Shown: positions 16,062 through 25,082 of the stretch, one piece after another | Numbering within the stretch: the stretch's first letter is position 1 | Layout: every line of letters starts with the position of its first letter | Made by a program: the position numbers and the translations under genes | Notes under the pieces: model-generated | What the model saw: only the letters and a program-made list of their open reading frames with translations | What the model was told of the DNA's origin: nothing | Database searches by the model: none | Assembly: GCA_002300355.1 (NCBI GenBank) | Contig: NSGV01000001.1 | Span: forward strand, 4,960,001-5,024,000 | Direction of reading: 5' to 3' | From: Streptomyces sp. TLI_235 | GTDB taxonomy: Bacteria > Actinomycetota > Actinomycetes > Streptomycetales > Streptomycetaceae | DNA length: 64,000 nucleotides

Positions 16062-16826
16062 ATGACCAGCTACGTGGGTACGCCGGACGCGGAGCCGTCG
16101 ACCGGTCCCGAGCCCTCCCCGCGTCCGGACGCCGAGGGCGCGTCCGGTGCCCCGACCGGCCGAGCCCCTCGTGAGCGCGGCCGGCGCCGCTGGCCCTGGT
16201 GGGTCGAGCTGCCGGTGATGGCCGCCGTCGGCCTGGTCGTGGCCCTGGTGATCAAGACCTGCCTGTTCCAGGTGTTCACCATCCCGTCCGGCTCCATGGA
16301 GAACACCCTGCGGATCCACGACCGGGTGGCCGTCAACAAGCTGGCCGTCCTCACCGGCTGGGAGCCGAAGCCGGGCGAGCCGGTGGTCTTCCGCGACCCC
16401 GGGAACTGGCTGCCGCCGCAGGCGGACACCTCGGGCACGCTGCCCGGCGCCTTCGACGCCGTCCTGAGCTTCGTCGGCCTGCTGCCGCCGAAGGACGACA
16501 ACTACCTGGTCAAGCGGGTCATCGCGACGGGCGGCCAGACCGTCCAGTGCGCCGGGACGGTGCTCCGCGTGGACGGCCACCCGGTGGCGGAGCCGTACCT
16601 GCACGCAGGCGACGACTCCTGCTCGGGGCTGGACTTCGGCCCGGTCACCGTGCCGCAGGGGTACGTCTGGGTGGAGGGCGACCACCGGAGCAACTCCGCG
16701 GACTCCCGCTACCACCGGGACGGGCCGGGCGACGGCGCCGTGCCGGTGGCGAATGTGGTCGGTCCGGCGGCCGCCGTGGTCTGGCCGCTCGGCCACGTCG
16801 ACTGGTTCGGCTGGTCCGGCCGCTGA
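16062..16826 (+). CDS. lepB: signal peptidase I
   Basis: Membrane-anchored type I signal peptidase, 254 residues. A charged Pro/Gly-rich cytoplasmic N-terminus of about 43 residues is followed by one membrane segment (about 46-68) and then box B, with catalytic Ser78 in PSGSM, and box D, with the general base Lys151 in VKRVIATGG. The GDHRSNSADSRYH segment of box E is present. Streptomyces usually has several such enzymes; this one stands alone rather than in the sip cluster. The ATG at 16062 follows GGAGGG by 11 bases; a GTG four codons earlier is possible. Confidence 0.93.
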   Translation: MTSYVGTPDAEPSTGPEPSPRPDAEGASGAPTGRAPRERGRRRWPWWVELPVMAAVGLVVALVIKTCLFQVFTIPSGSMENTLRIHDRVAVNKLAVLTGWEPKPGEPVVFRDPGNWLPPQADTSGTLPGAFDAVLSFVGLLPPKDDNYLVKRVIATGGQTVQCAGTVLRVDGHPVAEPYLHAGDDSCSGLDFGPVTVPQGYVWVEGDHRSNSADSRYHRDGPGDGAVPVANVVGPAAAVVWPLGHVDWFGWSGR

Positions 16827-16831
16827 ACCCG

Positions 16832-16851
16832 GGCCGGCCCCACGGCCGGCC
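16832..16851. terminator. short hairpin between convergent genes
   Basis: Eight-base stem GGCCGGCC at 16832-16839 and 16844-16851 with a four-base loop, between the signal peptidase stop and the EamA transporter stop. Confidence 0.45.
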
Positions 16852-16862
16852 GCCTCAGCCGG

Positions 16863-17900
16863 TCAGGCCGACTCCCGCACGGCGTCCCCGCGGACACCCT
16901 CCGCCCCCGCGCCCCTGTTCCCGGTGCTCCCGTCTCCGGTGCCCCCGCCCGACGCGACGGTGCGCTCCGGCGCGGACACGGGCTTGCTGGTCTGCGCCGC
17001 GAAGGCGCCCGCCAGCACCAGCAGGCCGCCGAGCAGCTGCGGCGTGCCGAGGTGTTCGCCGAGCAGCACCCAGGCGAGGACGGTGGCGACCACGGCCTCC
17101 AGGTTGGCGACCACGCCGGCGACCGGCGGTGAGAGGTGTTGGACGGAGACCACGCCGGTCAGGTAGGCCAGCACCGTCGCGACCAGCACCATCCAGGCGG
17201 CGGGCAGCGCCGCGGGCAGGCTGTGGCCGTTCATGACGACCGAGCCGCCGAGCAGGCCCCAGTCGGCCTCCCACGGCCGGGTCAGGGCGGTGAGGAGGGC
17301 GGCGCCGATGAGCAGGCCGTAGGCGCTGACCGCGATCGGGTCGATCGGCTTCTCTCCGCGGCTGCCGGCGTCGGCGAGCACGAAGTAGCCGACCTGGCAG
17401 CAGGCCGCGCCGAGGCCGAAGAGCACGCCGACGGCGTCGAAGCCCAGGCCGTTCCAGACCTCGACGACGCAGGCCAGACCGGTGACGGCGACACCGCCGC
17501 CGATCACGGCCCCGCGCGAGACGGGACGGCGCTGCACGAACTTCACGTACCCGAGCAGCAACGGCGGGCCGAGGTACTCGATGAGCAGCGCGACACCGAC
17601 CGGGATGCGGGAGATCGCCGCGAAGTAGCAGGCCTGCACGCCGGCCACGGCCAGCAGGCCGAAGCCGAGCAGCAGCCCGGGCCGCTGGCGGACGGCCGCG
17701 CGGTGCCGGTAGGCGAGCGGCAGCAGGACCAGAGCGGCGCCGGTGACCCGCAGCCACACCACGTGCAGCGGGGAGAGACCGGCCTCGATCAGCGGTTTCG
17801 CCGCGGTGCCGGAGCCGCCGAACGCGAAGGCGGAGAGCAGCGCGAGCGAGAGGCCGAGCGAGCGGAGGCTGCGGGTCGGGGAGGGTGAGGAGCTGTGCAC
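16863..17900 (-). CDS. EamA (DMT) family transporter
   Basis: Drug/metabolite-type transporter, 345 residues, with about ten membrane segments arranged as two EamA repeats. The first repeat has LSPLHVVWLRVTGAALVLL; the second has PPVAGVVANLEAVVATVLAW followed by GEHLGTPQLLGGLLVLAG, the classical EamA ending. A hydrophilic tail of about 35 Gly/Ser-rich residues follows. The start is GTG at 17900; no ribosome binding site is evident, so translation may be leaderless or the start may be slightly different. Substrate unknown. Confidence 0.87.
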   Translation of the reverse strand: MHSSSPSPTRSLRSLGLSLALLSAFAFGGSGTAAKPLIEAGLSPLHVVWLRVTGAALVLLPLAYRHRAAVRQRPGLLLGFGLLAVAGVQACYFAAISRIPVGVALLIEYLGPPLLLGYVKFVQRRPVSRGAVIGGGVAVTGLACVVEVWNGLGFDAVGVLFGLGAACCQVGYFVLADAGSRGEKPIDPIAVSAYGLLIGAALLTALTRPWEADWGLLGGSVVMNGHSLPAALPAAWMVLVATVLAYLTGVVSVQHLSPPVAGVVANLEAVVATVLAWVLLGEHLGTPQLLGGLLVLAGAFAAQTSKPVSAPERTVASGGGTGDGSTGNRGAGAEGVRGDAVRESA

Positions 17901-18018
17901 CGACGCATTGTGCCAGTCCGTGGACGCACCTGGTAAGGCGCCATCTCACGTTATGGTCCTGTGCCCCCCGGTGGTCGTTCCTCGCGATCGCTGCGGGGAG
18001 ACACCGCCGCGGGCGGCG

Positions 18019-20394
18019 CTACCCCCGGCCGCCGGTCGTGCTCCCCGTCCCGCCGGAGCCGGAGCCGGACGAGGTCCCGGAGGACGAGCCGCTGCCCGTC
18101 CCACCCGATCCGGAGGAGTCGGTGCCCGTGCCGTAGCCGAGCAGCCCGCCCCCGCCGTCCGTCCCGCCGGAGCCGGTCGAGCCGGATCCGCCCGAGGTGC
18201 TGCCGGAGCCGCCGGTGGCGGCGCCCGGGCGGCCCGCACCCGGGGCGGCGCCCTTCGACGCCCAGGACCGCTCGGGCTCCCGCGAGGCGTCGCCGTCCCC
18301 GGCGGGAGCGCCGGCGGCCGGCGAGGACGGGGCGGCGGACGGCCCGGCCGAGGCACTGCCGGTCGGCGACGGGTCGGCCGGCCGCGAGCGGACCTGCTTC
18401 GGCGGCGTGAAGTCGGTGACCGGCTCGCCGGCCAGCGCGGCCTTCATGTAGGCGGTCCAGATCAGCGCCGGGTAGCGGCCGCCCGCGGCCTCGCCGGTAC
18501 CGCCGACGCCGTCCAGGGTGACCTGGGCGCCGGTTGCCGGGTCCTGGCCGAACAGGGCGACGGCCGTCACCAGCTCCGGGGTGTAGCCGACGAACCAGAC
18601 CGACCGGGAGTTGTCCGTGGTGCCGGTCTTGCCGGCAGCGGGCCGGTCCAGGGCGGCCGCCCGCCAGCCGGTGGCGCCCGGGTCGTTGACGACGCCCGCC
18701 AGCGTGGCGGTGGTGGCCCGGGCCGCCTCGGTGCTGACCGCCTGGATGGTGCTGTGCGCGGGCAGCGGCACCTGCTCGCCCTCCACCCGGACGGACTTCA
18801 CCAGCCACGGGGTGATCTGCGTGCCGTCGTTGTCCAGGGCCGCGTACACCCCGGCCATCTGCAGCACGCTCGGGGTGGCCGCGCCGAGCGGGATCGACGG
18901 CACCGCGGAGAGCCCCGGGGTGTCGGCGGGCAGGCCGAGCGCGACGGCGGTCTTCCGGACGGTCTCCAGGCCGGTGTCCTGCGCGAGCTGCGCGTACACC
19001 GAGTTGACCGACCAGTCGGTGGCCTGCTGCAGGGTGATCTGCCCGTAGTCCTTGCCGCCCTCGTTCGGCGGGGCGTACGGCGTGCCGGTGCCGCCGCGGA
19101 CGGACCGGCCGCTGGTGCCGTCGTAGACGGTGTCGGCGGTGATCCGGCGCCCGGCCTGGGTGCGGGCCTCGCTGTCCAGCGCGGCGGCCAGCGCGATCGC
19201 CTTGAAGGTGGAGCCGGCCTGGTAGTCCTGCCGGGTGGCGTTGTCGACCCAGTGCCTGGTGGCGTCGCTGCCGCCGTACAGCGCGACCACCGCCCCGGTC
19301 TTCGGGTCCAGCGAGACGGCGCCCGCCTGGGCGTCGGCGTCCTTCTTGCGCCTCGCCGGGTCCAGGTTGTCGGTGAGCTGCTTGCGGACGGCGGACTGAA
19401 GCTGCCGCTCCCGCTCGCCGTCCACGGTGAGCGTGATGGTGTAGCCGCCCTGGGCGAGCTGGGCGTCGCTGAGGATGTGCTGCGAGGTCAGGTAGTCGGT
19501 GGCGGCCGAGACCAGGTAGCCGGCCTGCCCGGAGAGGCCGGGCGCGCTCTTCGGCTCCTTCACCTCGGGGAAGGCCGTCGCGGCCCGCTCCTCGGCGGAG
19601 AGCCAGTGCTCCTGGACCATGCCGTCCAGCACGTAGTTCCAGCGGTTCGTCGCGTTCTGCTTGCCCTGCGGCGTGGCGGTGGCCACGTCGTACGCGCTGG
19701 GCGCGTTCAGCAGTGCGGCCAGGTAGGCGCCCTGGGCGGCGTCCAGCCGGTCGGCGTCGAGGCCGAAGTAGGCCTGCGCGGCCGCCTGGATGCCGTAGGC
19801 GCCGCGCCCGTAGTACGCGGTGTTCAGGTAGCCGGCGAGGACGTCGTCCTTGCTCTCCGTCGCGTCCACCTTGATCGCGATGAAGAGCTCCTTCACCTTG
19901 CGGGTGACGCTCTGCTTCTGGCTGAGGTAGGTGTTCTTGACGTACTGCTGGGTGATCGTCGACCCGCCCTGGGTGGCCTTGCCGGTCGCGGTGTTGAACG
20001 CGGCCCGGGTCAGGCCCTGCAGGTTGACGGCGCCCTCGTGGTAGAAGTTCCGGTCCTCGGCGGCCAGCGCGGCGTGCCGGGCGGCGGGCGAGATCCGGTC
20101 GAGCGGCACGTTCTGCCGGTTCGTCTGGCCGGTCCGGGCGATCAGCGTGCCGTCCGAGTACAGCCAGGTGTTGCTCTGCGCCGTCGCGGCGGCGTGCGCG
20201 TCCGGCACCCGCACCAGGGTCAGCCCCAGCGCGAACAGCCCGACCGCGAGCAGCGCCGCAGTCACCGACCCGGTCAGCAGTGCCCGCCAGCCCGGCACCA
20301 GCCGCCGCCAGCCGGTGCGCCGCCCGGTCGTCTGGCGGCCGAGCCACCGTCCGCGGGGCGCGCCGGGACCGTTCTGCTGCGAAGTACGGGGCAC
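18019..20394 (-). CDS. class A penicillin-binding protein (transglycosylase/transpeptidase)
   Basis: Bifunctional peptidoglycan synthase, 791 residues. A basic cytoplasmic N-terminus is followed by one membrane segment (about 39-62), a GT51 domain with AAEDRNFYHEG (catalytic Glu113) and GGSTITQQ (143-150), and a transpeptidase domain with STFK (Ser395, Lys398), SVN (462-464) and KTG (589-591). The last 120 residues are Ser/Gly/Pro-rich and disordered, as in many actinobacterial PBPs. The GTG at 20394 has AGGAAGGGA upstream. The enzyme acts outside the membrane on lipid II. Confidence 0.95.
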   Translation of the reverse strand: MPRTSQQNGPGAPRGRWLGRQTTGRRTGWRRLVPGWRALLTGSVTAALLAVGLFALGLTLVRVPDAHAAATAQSNTWLYSDGTLIARTGQTNRQNVPLDRISPAARHAALAAEDRNFYHEGAVNLQGLTRAAFNTATGKATQGGSTITQQYVKNTYLSQKQSVTRKVKELFIAIKVDATESKDDVLAGYLNTAYYGRGAYGIQAAAQAYFGLDADRLDAAQGAYLAALLNAPSAYDVATATPQGKQNATNRWNYVLDGMVQEHWLSAEERAATAFPEVKEPKSAPGLSGQAGYLVSAATDYLTSQHILSDAQLAQGGYTITLTVDGERERQLQSAVRKQLTDNLDPARRKKDADAQAGAVSLDPKTGAVVALYGGSDATRHWVDNATRQDYQAGSTFKAIALAAALDSEARTQAGRRITADTVYDGTSGRSVRGGTGTPYAPPNEGGKDYGQITLQQATDWSVNSVYAQLAQDTGLETVRKTAVALGLPADTPGLSAVPSIPLGAATPSVLQMAGVYAALDNDGTQITPWLVKSVRVEGEQVPLPAHSTIQAVSTEAARATTATLAGVVNDPGATGWRAAALDRPAAGKTGTTDNSRSVWFVGYTPELVTAVALFGQDPATGAQVTLDGVGGTGEAAGGRYPALIWTAYMKAALAGEPVTDFTPPKQVRSRPADPSPTGSASAGPSAAPSSPAAGAPAGDGDASREPERSWASKGAAPGAGRPGAATGGSGSTSGGSGSTGSGGTDGGGGLLGYGTGTDSSGSGGTGSGSSSGTSSGSGSGGTGSTTGGRG

Positions 20395-20624
20395 CGGAGG
20401 TCCCTTCCTGCGAGCCCCGCAAAGGTCGCTCACCCGTCGGACGGCATGGACCGTCCCACCCTGCCTGATCGACTTGTCCACCGTTAGGGACTTATGTCCC
20501 ATATTTCCTACCGTTCCCTCACCTCGCGGCGGCCGCCGCGCCGACCGCCCCGGCGTCCACCTCGCTCGCGGCGCCACCATGACGGGCAGGTAGGGTGCCC
20601 GGACCCGTTCGCACGAGGAGCACC

Positions 20625-21449
20625 ATGGCCCGCCCGAGCATCCTGTACGTGACCGACCTCACCTACCCGGCCCGCGGCCGGCGCTACGGCGACGAGGACG
20701 TCCACCTCTCCGCCGCGCTGCGCACCGACTTCACCGTCGCCCTGTGCCACCCGCTGGATGCGGCCGGCCTGATGGACTCCTTCGACGGTGTCGTGGTGCG
20801 CAACAGCGGCCCGGTGCTGCACTACCAGGAGCAGTACGACGCCTTCCGGGCCGAGGCGCTGCGGCGCGGCACCCGCGTGTTCAACGAGCTGACCGGCCGT
20901 GCGGACATGGCCGGGAAGCAGTACCTGCTCGACCTCTCGGCCGGCGGCCACCCGGTCATACCGACCGCGGGCTCCCCGGCCGACCTCGACCGCCTGCCGG
21001 ACACCGCCGAGTACGTCGTCAAGCCGAAGCTCGGAGCCGACTCGATCGGCCTGGAGATCGTCGGCCCGGACCGGATCGCCGGGGTGGCCGCAGCCGGCGG
21101 CATGCTCGTCCAGCCGAGGATCGACTTCCGTTACGAGGTGTCCTTCTACTTCGTCGACCGGGAGTTCCAGTACGCGCTGCACACCCCCGACAAGGACGCC
21201 CGCTGGCAGCTCGCCCCCTACCGGCCCGGCGCCGACGACCTCGCCTTCGCCCAGCACTTCGTCGACTGGAACACCATCGACCACGGCATCCAGCGCGTCG
21301 ACGCCTGCCGCACCGCCGACGGCGAACTGCTGCTGGTCGAACTGGAGGACCTCAACCCGTACCTGTCGCTCGACCTGCTGGAGGACGACCGGCGGGAGTC
21401 CTTCACCGCCGCCCTCAAGGACTCCGTCCACCGCCTGCTGGCCCGGTAG
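20625..21449 (+). CDS. ATP-grasp-like protein of unknown substrate
   Basis: Cytoplasmic protein of 274 residues. The stretch YVVKPKLGADSIGLEIV resembles the nucleotide-binding lysine region of ATP-grasp ligases, and the C-terminal LLLVELEDLNPYLSL resembles the Glu/Asn metal-binding end of that fold, so I infer an ATP-grasp-like enzyme. No substrate can be named. The ATG at 20625 follows GAGGAG by five bases. It is divergent from the PBP gene and stands just before the tandem tRNA-Lys genes. Confidence 0.7.
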   Translation: MARPSILYVTDLTYPARGRRYGDEDVHLSAALRTDFTVALCHPLDAAGLMDSFDGVVVRNSGPVLHYQEQYDAFRAEALRRGTRVFNELTGRADMAGKQYLLDLSAGGHPVIPTAGSPADLDRLPDTAEYVVKPKLGADSIGLEIVGPDRIAGVAAAGGMLVQPRIDFRYEVSFYFVDREFQYALHTPDKDARWQLAPYRPGADDLAFAQHFVDWNTIDHGIQRVDACRTADGELLLVELEDLNPYLSLDLLEDDRRESFTAALKDSVHRLLAR

Positions 21450-21491
21450 CCGCCTGCCCGCCCCGGCCGGGGGCGGCCCGTGCCGGGGAAC

Positions 21492-21527
21492 GTCGAAGGC
21501 CCCTCGCTTCCGCGAGGGGCCTTCGAC
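21492..21527 (-). terminator. terminator of tRNA-Lys copy 1
   Basis: Perfect 16-base stem with a TTCC loop (plus-strand reading), seven bases beyond the 3' end of the tRNA. The same hairpin follows copies 3 and 4 unchanged. Confidence 0.85.
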
Positions 21528-21533
21528 CGTCTG

Positions 21534-21607
21534 TGCGCCGCCAGGGACTCGAACCCCGGACCCGCTGATTAAGAGTCAGCTGCTCTAACCAACTGAGCTA
21601 GCGGCGC
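21534..21607 (-). tRNA. tRNA-Lys (anticodon CTT), copy 1
   Basis: A 74-base cloverleaf reads on the minus strand: acceptor GCGCCGC with GCGGCGC, D-arm GCTC...GAGC, anticodon loop CTCTTAA (anticodon CTT, reads AAG), T-loop TTCGAGT and discriminator A. The 3' CCA is not encoded. Three more identical copies occur in this window on the same strand. Confidence 0.97.
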
Positions 21608-21698
21608 CTGCTGACGTGGAAAACAATACACGGTCCCGAAGGGTGACCCGCACCACCCGCCTCCCGCCCCGGCCGGGGGCGGCCCGTGCCGGGGAACG

Positions 21699-21732
21699 CC
21701 GAAGGCCCCCCGCTTTCGCGAGGGGCCTTCGA
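21699..21732 (-). terminator. terminator of tRNA-Lys copy 2 (diverged)
   Basis: Same position and arms as the other tRNA-Lys terminators but with substitutions in the left arm and loop and a C-A mismatch in the middle of the stem. Confidence 0.7.
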
Positions 21733-21739
21733 CCGTCTG

Positions 21740-21813
21740 TGCGCCGCCAGGGACTCGAACCCCGGACCCGCTGATTAAGAGTCAGCTGCTCTAACCAACT
21801 GAGCTAGCGGCGC
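21740..21813 (-). tRNA. tRNA-Lys (anticodon CTT), copy 2
   Basis: Identical over all 74 bases to the copy that begins 206 bases earlier. Its upstream flank differs from the other three copies. Confidence 0.97.
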
Positions 21814-22248
21814 CTGCTGACCTGCGGAACATTACACGCGGCGGTGCGCGGAACGGAAATCGTGACGACCCGGTCACCTCGGGTCGTGGCCGACCGCGTG
21901 CCGGCAGGCAGCGCGGTGATCACGAGGCAGGCGCGGCACACGGGGCCGTGCGGAGAGACCGCCCCCGTGTTCCGACCTCCGCCTTGACCTTCCGCGTTGC
22001 CCGCAGACCGCCCATGTCGCCGTTCCAGTCGCCAGGGAATCTAGCGGGCCGACCGGCGGAGACGGGACACCTCGGCGGACACACGCCGCGCGGCACCCTC
22101 CTGTCACCCGGTTCGCGCACTCCGCCGTCAGCCGGGGGTTGACGGCTCGGCCCCGCGGCGGCGCCCCGCCCGCATACGTGCGCGCGGCCTGCGGGAATGC
22201 CAGGATCACGGGGCAGACCCGGTCCGAACTCCTCCGAAGGCGGGCACC
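21814..22248. other. intergenic region between tRNA-Lys copy 2 and the LtrA gene
   Basis: About 435 bases without a supported gene; it must hold the promoters of the tRNA (minus) and of the LtrA gene (plus). An eight-base stem (21865-21872 with 21880-21887) is the only clear structure. Confidence 0.5.
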
Positions 22249-23475
22249 ATGACCAGCGATGCCGACCGGCCGCCGACCGGGGCGGCCGGCACTCCCGCGC
22301 ACCTCCAGCACGCCCGGCCGGTCCGGCGGATGTCCCCGCGCGCCCGCAGCGAGCCGCACCGCACCGCCACCCCGCTGGAGCTCTTCTTCGACCTCTGCTT
22401 CGTGGTCGCCGTCGCCCAGGCCGGGGTCCAGCTCGCGCACGCCCTCGCCGAGGGCCACGCCGGCACCGGCGTCACGCGCTACCTGTTCGTCTTCTTCGCC
22501 ATCTGGTGGGCCTGGATGAACTTCACCTGGTTCGCCTCCGCCTACGACGTGGACGACGTCCCGTACCGGCTCACCACCCTGGTGCAGATCACCGGCGTGC
22601 TGGTCCTGGCGGCCGGCGTGCCCCGGATGTTCCAGGATCAGGACCTGGTGCTGTCGGTGGTCGGCTACGTGCTGATGCGCTTCGCGATGGTCACCCAGTG
22701 GCTGCGCGCCGCCGCCTCCGAGATCGGCCAGGCGCGCACCGTGGCGCTGCGCTACGCCCTCGGCATCACCCTCTGCCAGATCGGCTGGGGGCTGATCCTG
22801 CTGGTGCCGCACAGCGCCTACCCGTACCTCATCCCGCTCGGCGTGCTGGCCGAGCTGGCCGTGCCGGTGCTGGCCGAGCGGACCACCCAGACCACCTGGC
22901 ACCCGCACCACATCGCCGAGCGGTACGGCCTCTTCACCCTGATCGTGCTCGGCGAGACCGTCGCCGCCGCCACCCTCGCCGTGCAGACCGCGCTGGACGA
23001 GCACGAGGCCCTGGACGATCTTCTGCCGATCGCCGCCGGCGGCATCCTGCTCTGCTTCGCGGCCTGGTGGATCTACTTCGCGGAACCCTTCCACGGCCGG
23101 CTCCGCTCCAGCCGGCAGGCCTTCCTGTGGGGCTACGGCCACTACCTGCTGCTCGGCGCGGCGGCCGCGATCGGGGCCGGCCTGGAGGTGACGGTGGAGT
23201 TCTCCGTCCACCAGGCGCACATCTCGGCCCGGGCCGCCGCCGCGGCGGTCACCGTGCCGGCCGCGCTGTACCTGGCCGCGGTCTGGGCGCTGCAGTCCCG
23301 GCACTTCAAGCAGGGCGTCGAGCAGGCGGTGCTGCCGGTCGCCGCGCTGGCGGTGCTCGCCTGCACCGCGCTCGGCCGGGACGCGGTGCTCGCGGCCGGC
23401 CTGGTCGCCGCCGCCGCCGTCGCCGTCGGCATCACCCTGCACGCCCGCCGCGCCGCCCGCCGCGCACCGGCCTGA
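22249..23475 (+). CDS. low temperature requirement protein A (LtrA) family membrane protein
   Basis: Polytopic membrane protein of 408 residues with about ten or more hydrophobic segments. The N-terminal RTATPLELFFDLCFVVAVAQ segment with its conserved acidic residues, and ERYGLFTLIVLGETVAAA in the middle, identify the LtrA family named from Listeria growth in the cold; the molecular function is not established. The ATG at 22249 follows a weak GAAGG-type site. Confidence 0.9.
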   Translation: MTSDADRPPTGAAGTPAHLQHARPVRRMSPRARSEPHRTATPLELFFDLCFVVAVAQAGVQLAHALAEGHAGTGVTRYLFVFFAIWWAWMNFTWFASAYDVDDVPYRLTTLVQITGVLVLAAGVPRMFQDQDLVLSVVGYVLMRFAMVTQWLRAAASEIGQARTVALRYALGITLCQIGWGLILLVPHSAYPYLIPLGVLAELAVPVLAERTTQTTWHPHHIAERYGLFTLIVLGETVAAATLAVQTALDEHEALDDLLPIAAGGILLCFAAWWIYFAEPFHGRLRSSRQAFLWGYGHYLLLGAAAAIGAGLEVTVEFSVHQAHISARAAAAAVTVPAALYLAAVWALQSRHFKQGVEQAVLPVAALAVLACTALGRDAVLAAGLVAAAAVAVGITLHARRAARRAPA

Positions 23476-23560
23476 GCGGCCCCGCCGTCCTGCGGCCGGC
23501 TGTCGGTGCCGGCTGCCAGGATGGCGGCACGCCCGTCCGCGCCCACAGATCGGCCACGTC

Positions 23561-24211
23561 ATGCCAGCCGTCCCCGAGCAGCTCGCCGACCTCCCCTACG
23601 CCGAGCTGCTGAGCCCGCACACCGGTGGGCTGCGCAGCGACGAGCGCTACGACACCGTGCACTTCGACGGCGGCTCCCACGACGGCCGGGCGACCGGGGC
23701 CGGCTTCCTCGAGTGCGCCTTCACCGGCGTCGAGCTCGACGGCACCGGCCTGCGCACCGCCCGCTTCAACGAGGTCTGGCTGCAGGGCTGCCGCCTGGTC
23801 GGCGCCGACCTCGCCGAGACGGAGTGGCAGGACGCCTCGCTGCTCGGCTCGGTGCTCGCCGGGATCTCCTGGTACGGCTCGCAGCTGCGCCGGGTGGTGC
23901 TGCGCGGCTGCAAGCTGGAGGCGATCAACCTGCGCGGTGCCGTGCTGCGGGACGTCGTCTTCGAGGACTGCCTGCTGCGCGACGTCGACCTCGGCGAGGC
24001 GAAGCTCACCGCGGTGTCGGTGCCCGGGTCCACGCTGGACGGGGTCCGGTTCGCCGGCGCCCGGATGGAGAAGGTGGACCTGCGCGGGGCCGTCCGCCTC
24101 GGCCTGCCCGACGCCCACCTCGGGCTGTCCGGCGCGGTGCTGAACACCGGCCAGCTGTTCGAGCTGGCCCCGCAGTTCGCCCACGCCCTGGGGATCGACG
24201 TCAAGGACTGA
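23561..24211 (+). CDS. pentapeptide-repeat protein
   Basis: Protein of 216 residues. From about residue 45 to 190 it has the five-residue periodicity of pentapeptide repeats (A-[DN]-L-x-x), for example LVGADLAETEW, LEAINLRGAVLRD and DVDLGEAKL, which folds as a right-handed quadrilateral beta helix. Some members (Qnr, MfpA) mimic DNA and protect gyrase; nothing here shows that activity. It ends 28 bases before the convergent NAD-binding protein gene. Confidence 0.88.
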   Translation: MPAVPEQLADLPYAELLSPHTGGLRSDERYDTVHFDGGSHDGRATGAGFLECAFTGVELDGTGLRTARFNEVWLQGCRLVGADLAETEWQDASLLGSVLAGISWYGSQLRRVVLRGCKLEAINLRGAVLRDVVFEDCLLRDVDLGEAKLTAVSVPGSTLDGVRFAGARMEKVDLRGAVRLGLPDAHLGLSGAVLNTGQLFELAPQFAHALGIDVKD

Positions 24212-24238
24212 GCCGCCGGGCGCGGGTCGGCCACGGGT

Positions 24239-24895
24239 TCAGAGTGCGGCGAGCTCCTCGGCGATCGCGTGCGCGCCCGACATCAGTTCCAGAGTGCGGC
24301 CGACCGCCGGGGCGGGCTCGGTCAGCAGGGCGGCCAGCACCGCGGCGACGTCCGCCCGCGGCACCGCCCCACGGCCGACGTGCTCGCCGAGCCGGACGAG
24401 GCCGGTGGGCGCCGCGTCGGTGAGCGGGCCGGGGCGCAGCACCGTCCAGTCCAGGCCGGTCCGCCGCCGCAGGTCGTCGTCGGCGGCGCCCTTGGCGCGC
24501 AGATAGGCGCCGAACACCGGGTCGGCGCCGTCGGGTGCGGAGGCGTCGGCCCCGATCGAGGAGATCATCAGGTAGCGGCGGACCTGTGCCAGCTCGGCGG
24601 CGTCCGCGAGCAGGGCGGCGGCCGCGCGGTCGACGGTGTCCTTGCGGGCGGCGCCGCTGCCCGGGCCGGCGCCGGCGGCGAACACCACCGCGTCCGCGCC
24701 CGCCAGGACGGCGGCGAGCGCCTTCGCGTCCTCGGTCTCCAGGTCGAAGCGGACCGGCTCGGCGCCGCGTCGGCGCAGGTCGTCGGCGTGCTCGGGGCGC
24801 CGGATCAGTCCGACCGGGGTGTCCCCGCGGTCGGCCAGGAGCTGCTCCAGGTGCAGGGCGATCTGTCCGTGTCCACCGGCGATGACGATGCGCAT
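24239..24895 (-). CDS. NAD(P)-binding SDR-type protein (NmrA/YwnB-like)
   Basis: Atypical short-chain dehydrogenase/reductase of 218 residues. The N-terminal MRIVIAGGHGQIA is the Rossmann GxxGxxG nucleotide site, followed by ADAVVFAAGAG after the fourth strand. The usual YxxxK catalytic pair is not evident in its canonical form (AYLRAKGAADD is in that position), so an NAD-sensing or isomerase role is as likely as reduction. The start at 24895 places the Rossmann strand at the N-terminus. Confidence 0.85.
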   Translation of the reverse strand: MRIVIAGGHGQIALHLEQLLADRGDTPVGLIRRPEHADDLRRRGAEPVRFDLETEDAKALAAVLAGADAVVFAAGAGPGSGAARKDTVDRAAAALLADAAELAQVRRYLMISSIGADASAPDGADPVFGAYLRAKGAADDDLRRRTGLDWTVLRPGPLTDAAPTGLVRLGEHVGRGAVPRADVAAVLAALLTEPAPAVGRTLELMSGAHAIAEELAAL

Positions 24896-25082
24896 GCCCG
24901 CCACGCTATCCCCGTTCACCCGCCGGTCGCCGGGCGACGCGGCGGCGAACAGTCCGTCAAACTTCCCGCACGACCATGGCCATGGCACCCCGCCCTGCGT
25001 GACGATTCTCCGCGACCGATGGCACGGCAACGTGTTCATACAACATCACCAGAGACATCATCACCGAAGGGACGGCGGCCCG

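Larger units (their letters stand above)
21450..21866. repeat. tandem duplication (206-bp period) carrying two tRNA-Lys genes
   Basis: The GC-rich leader, the terminator hairpin, the tRNA-Lys gene and its upstream flank occur twice in a row with a 206-base offset. The tRNA sequences are identical; the hairpin and flanks differ by scattered substitutions, so the duplication is older than the most recent homogenisation of the tRNAs. Confidence 0.85.

Noticed and set aside
25034..25066. PHO-box-like direct repeats (GTTCATACAAC, CATCACC units) upstream of the phospholipase C gene.
   Set aside because: Only five of seven positions match per unit and the spacing is 10 and 15 bases rather than a regular 11, so PhoP control is not supported by sequence alone.
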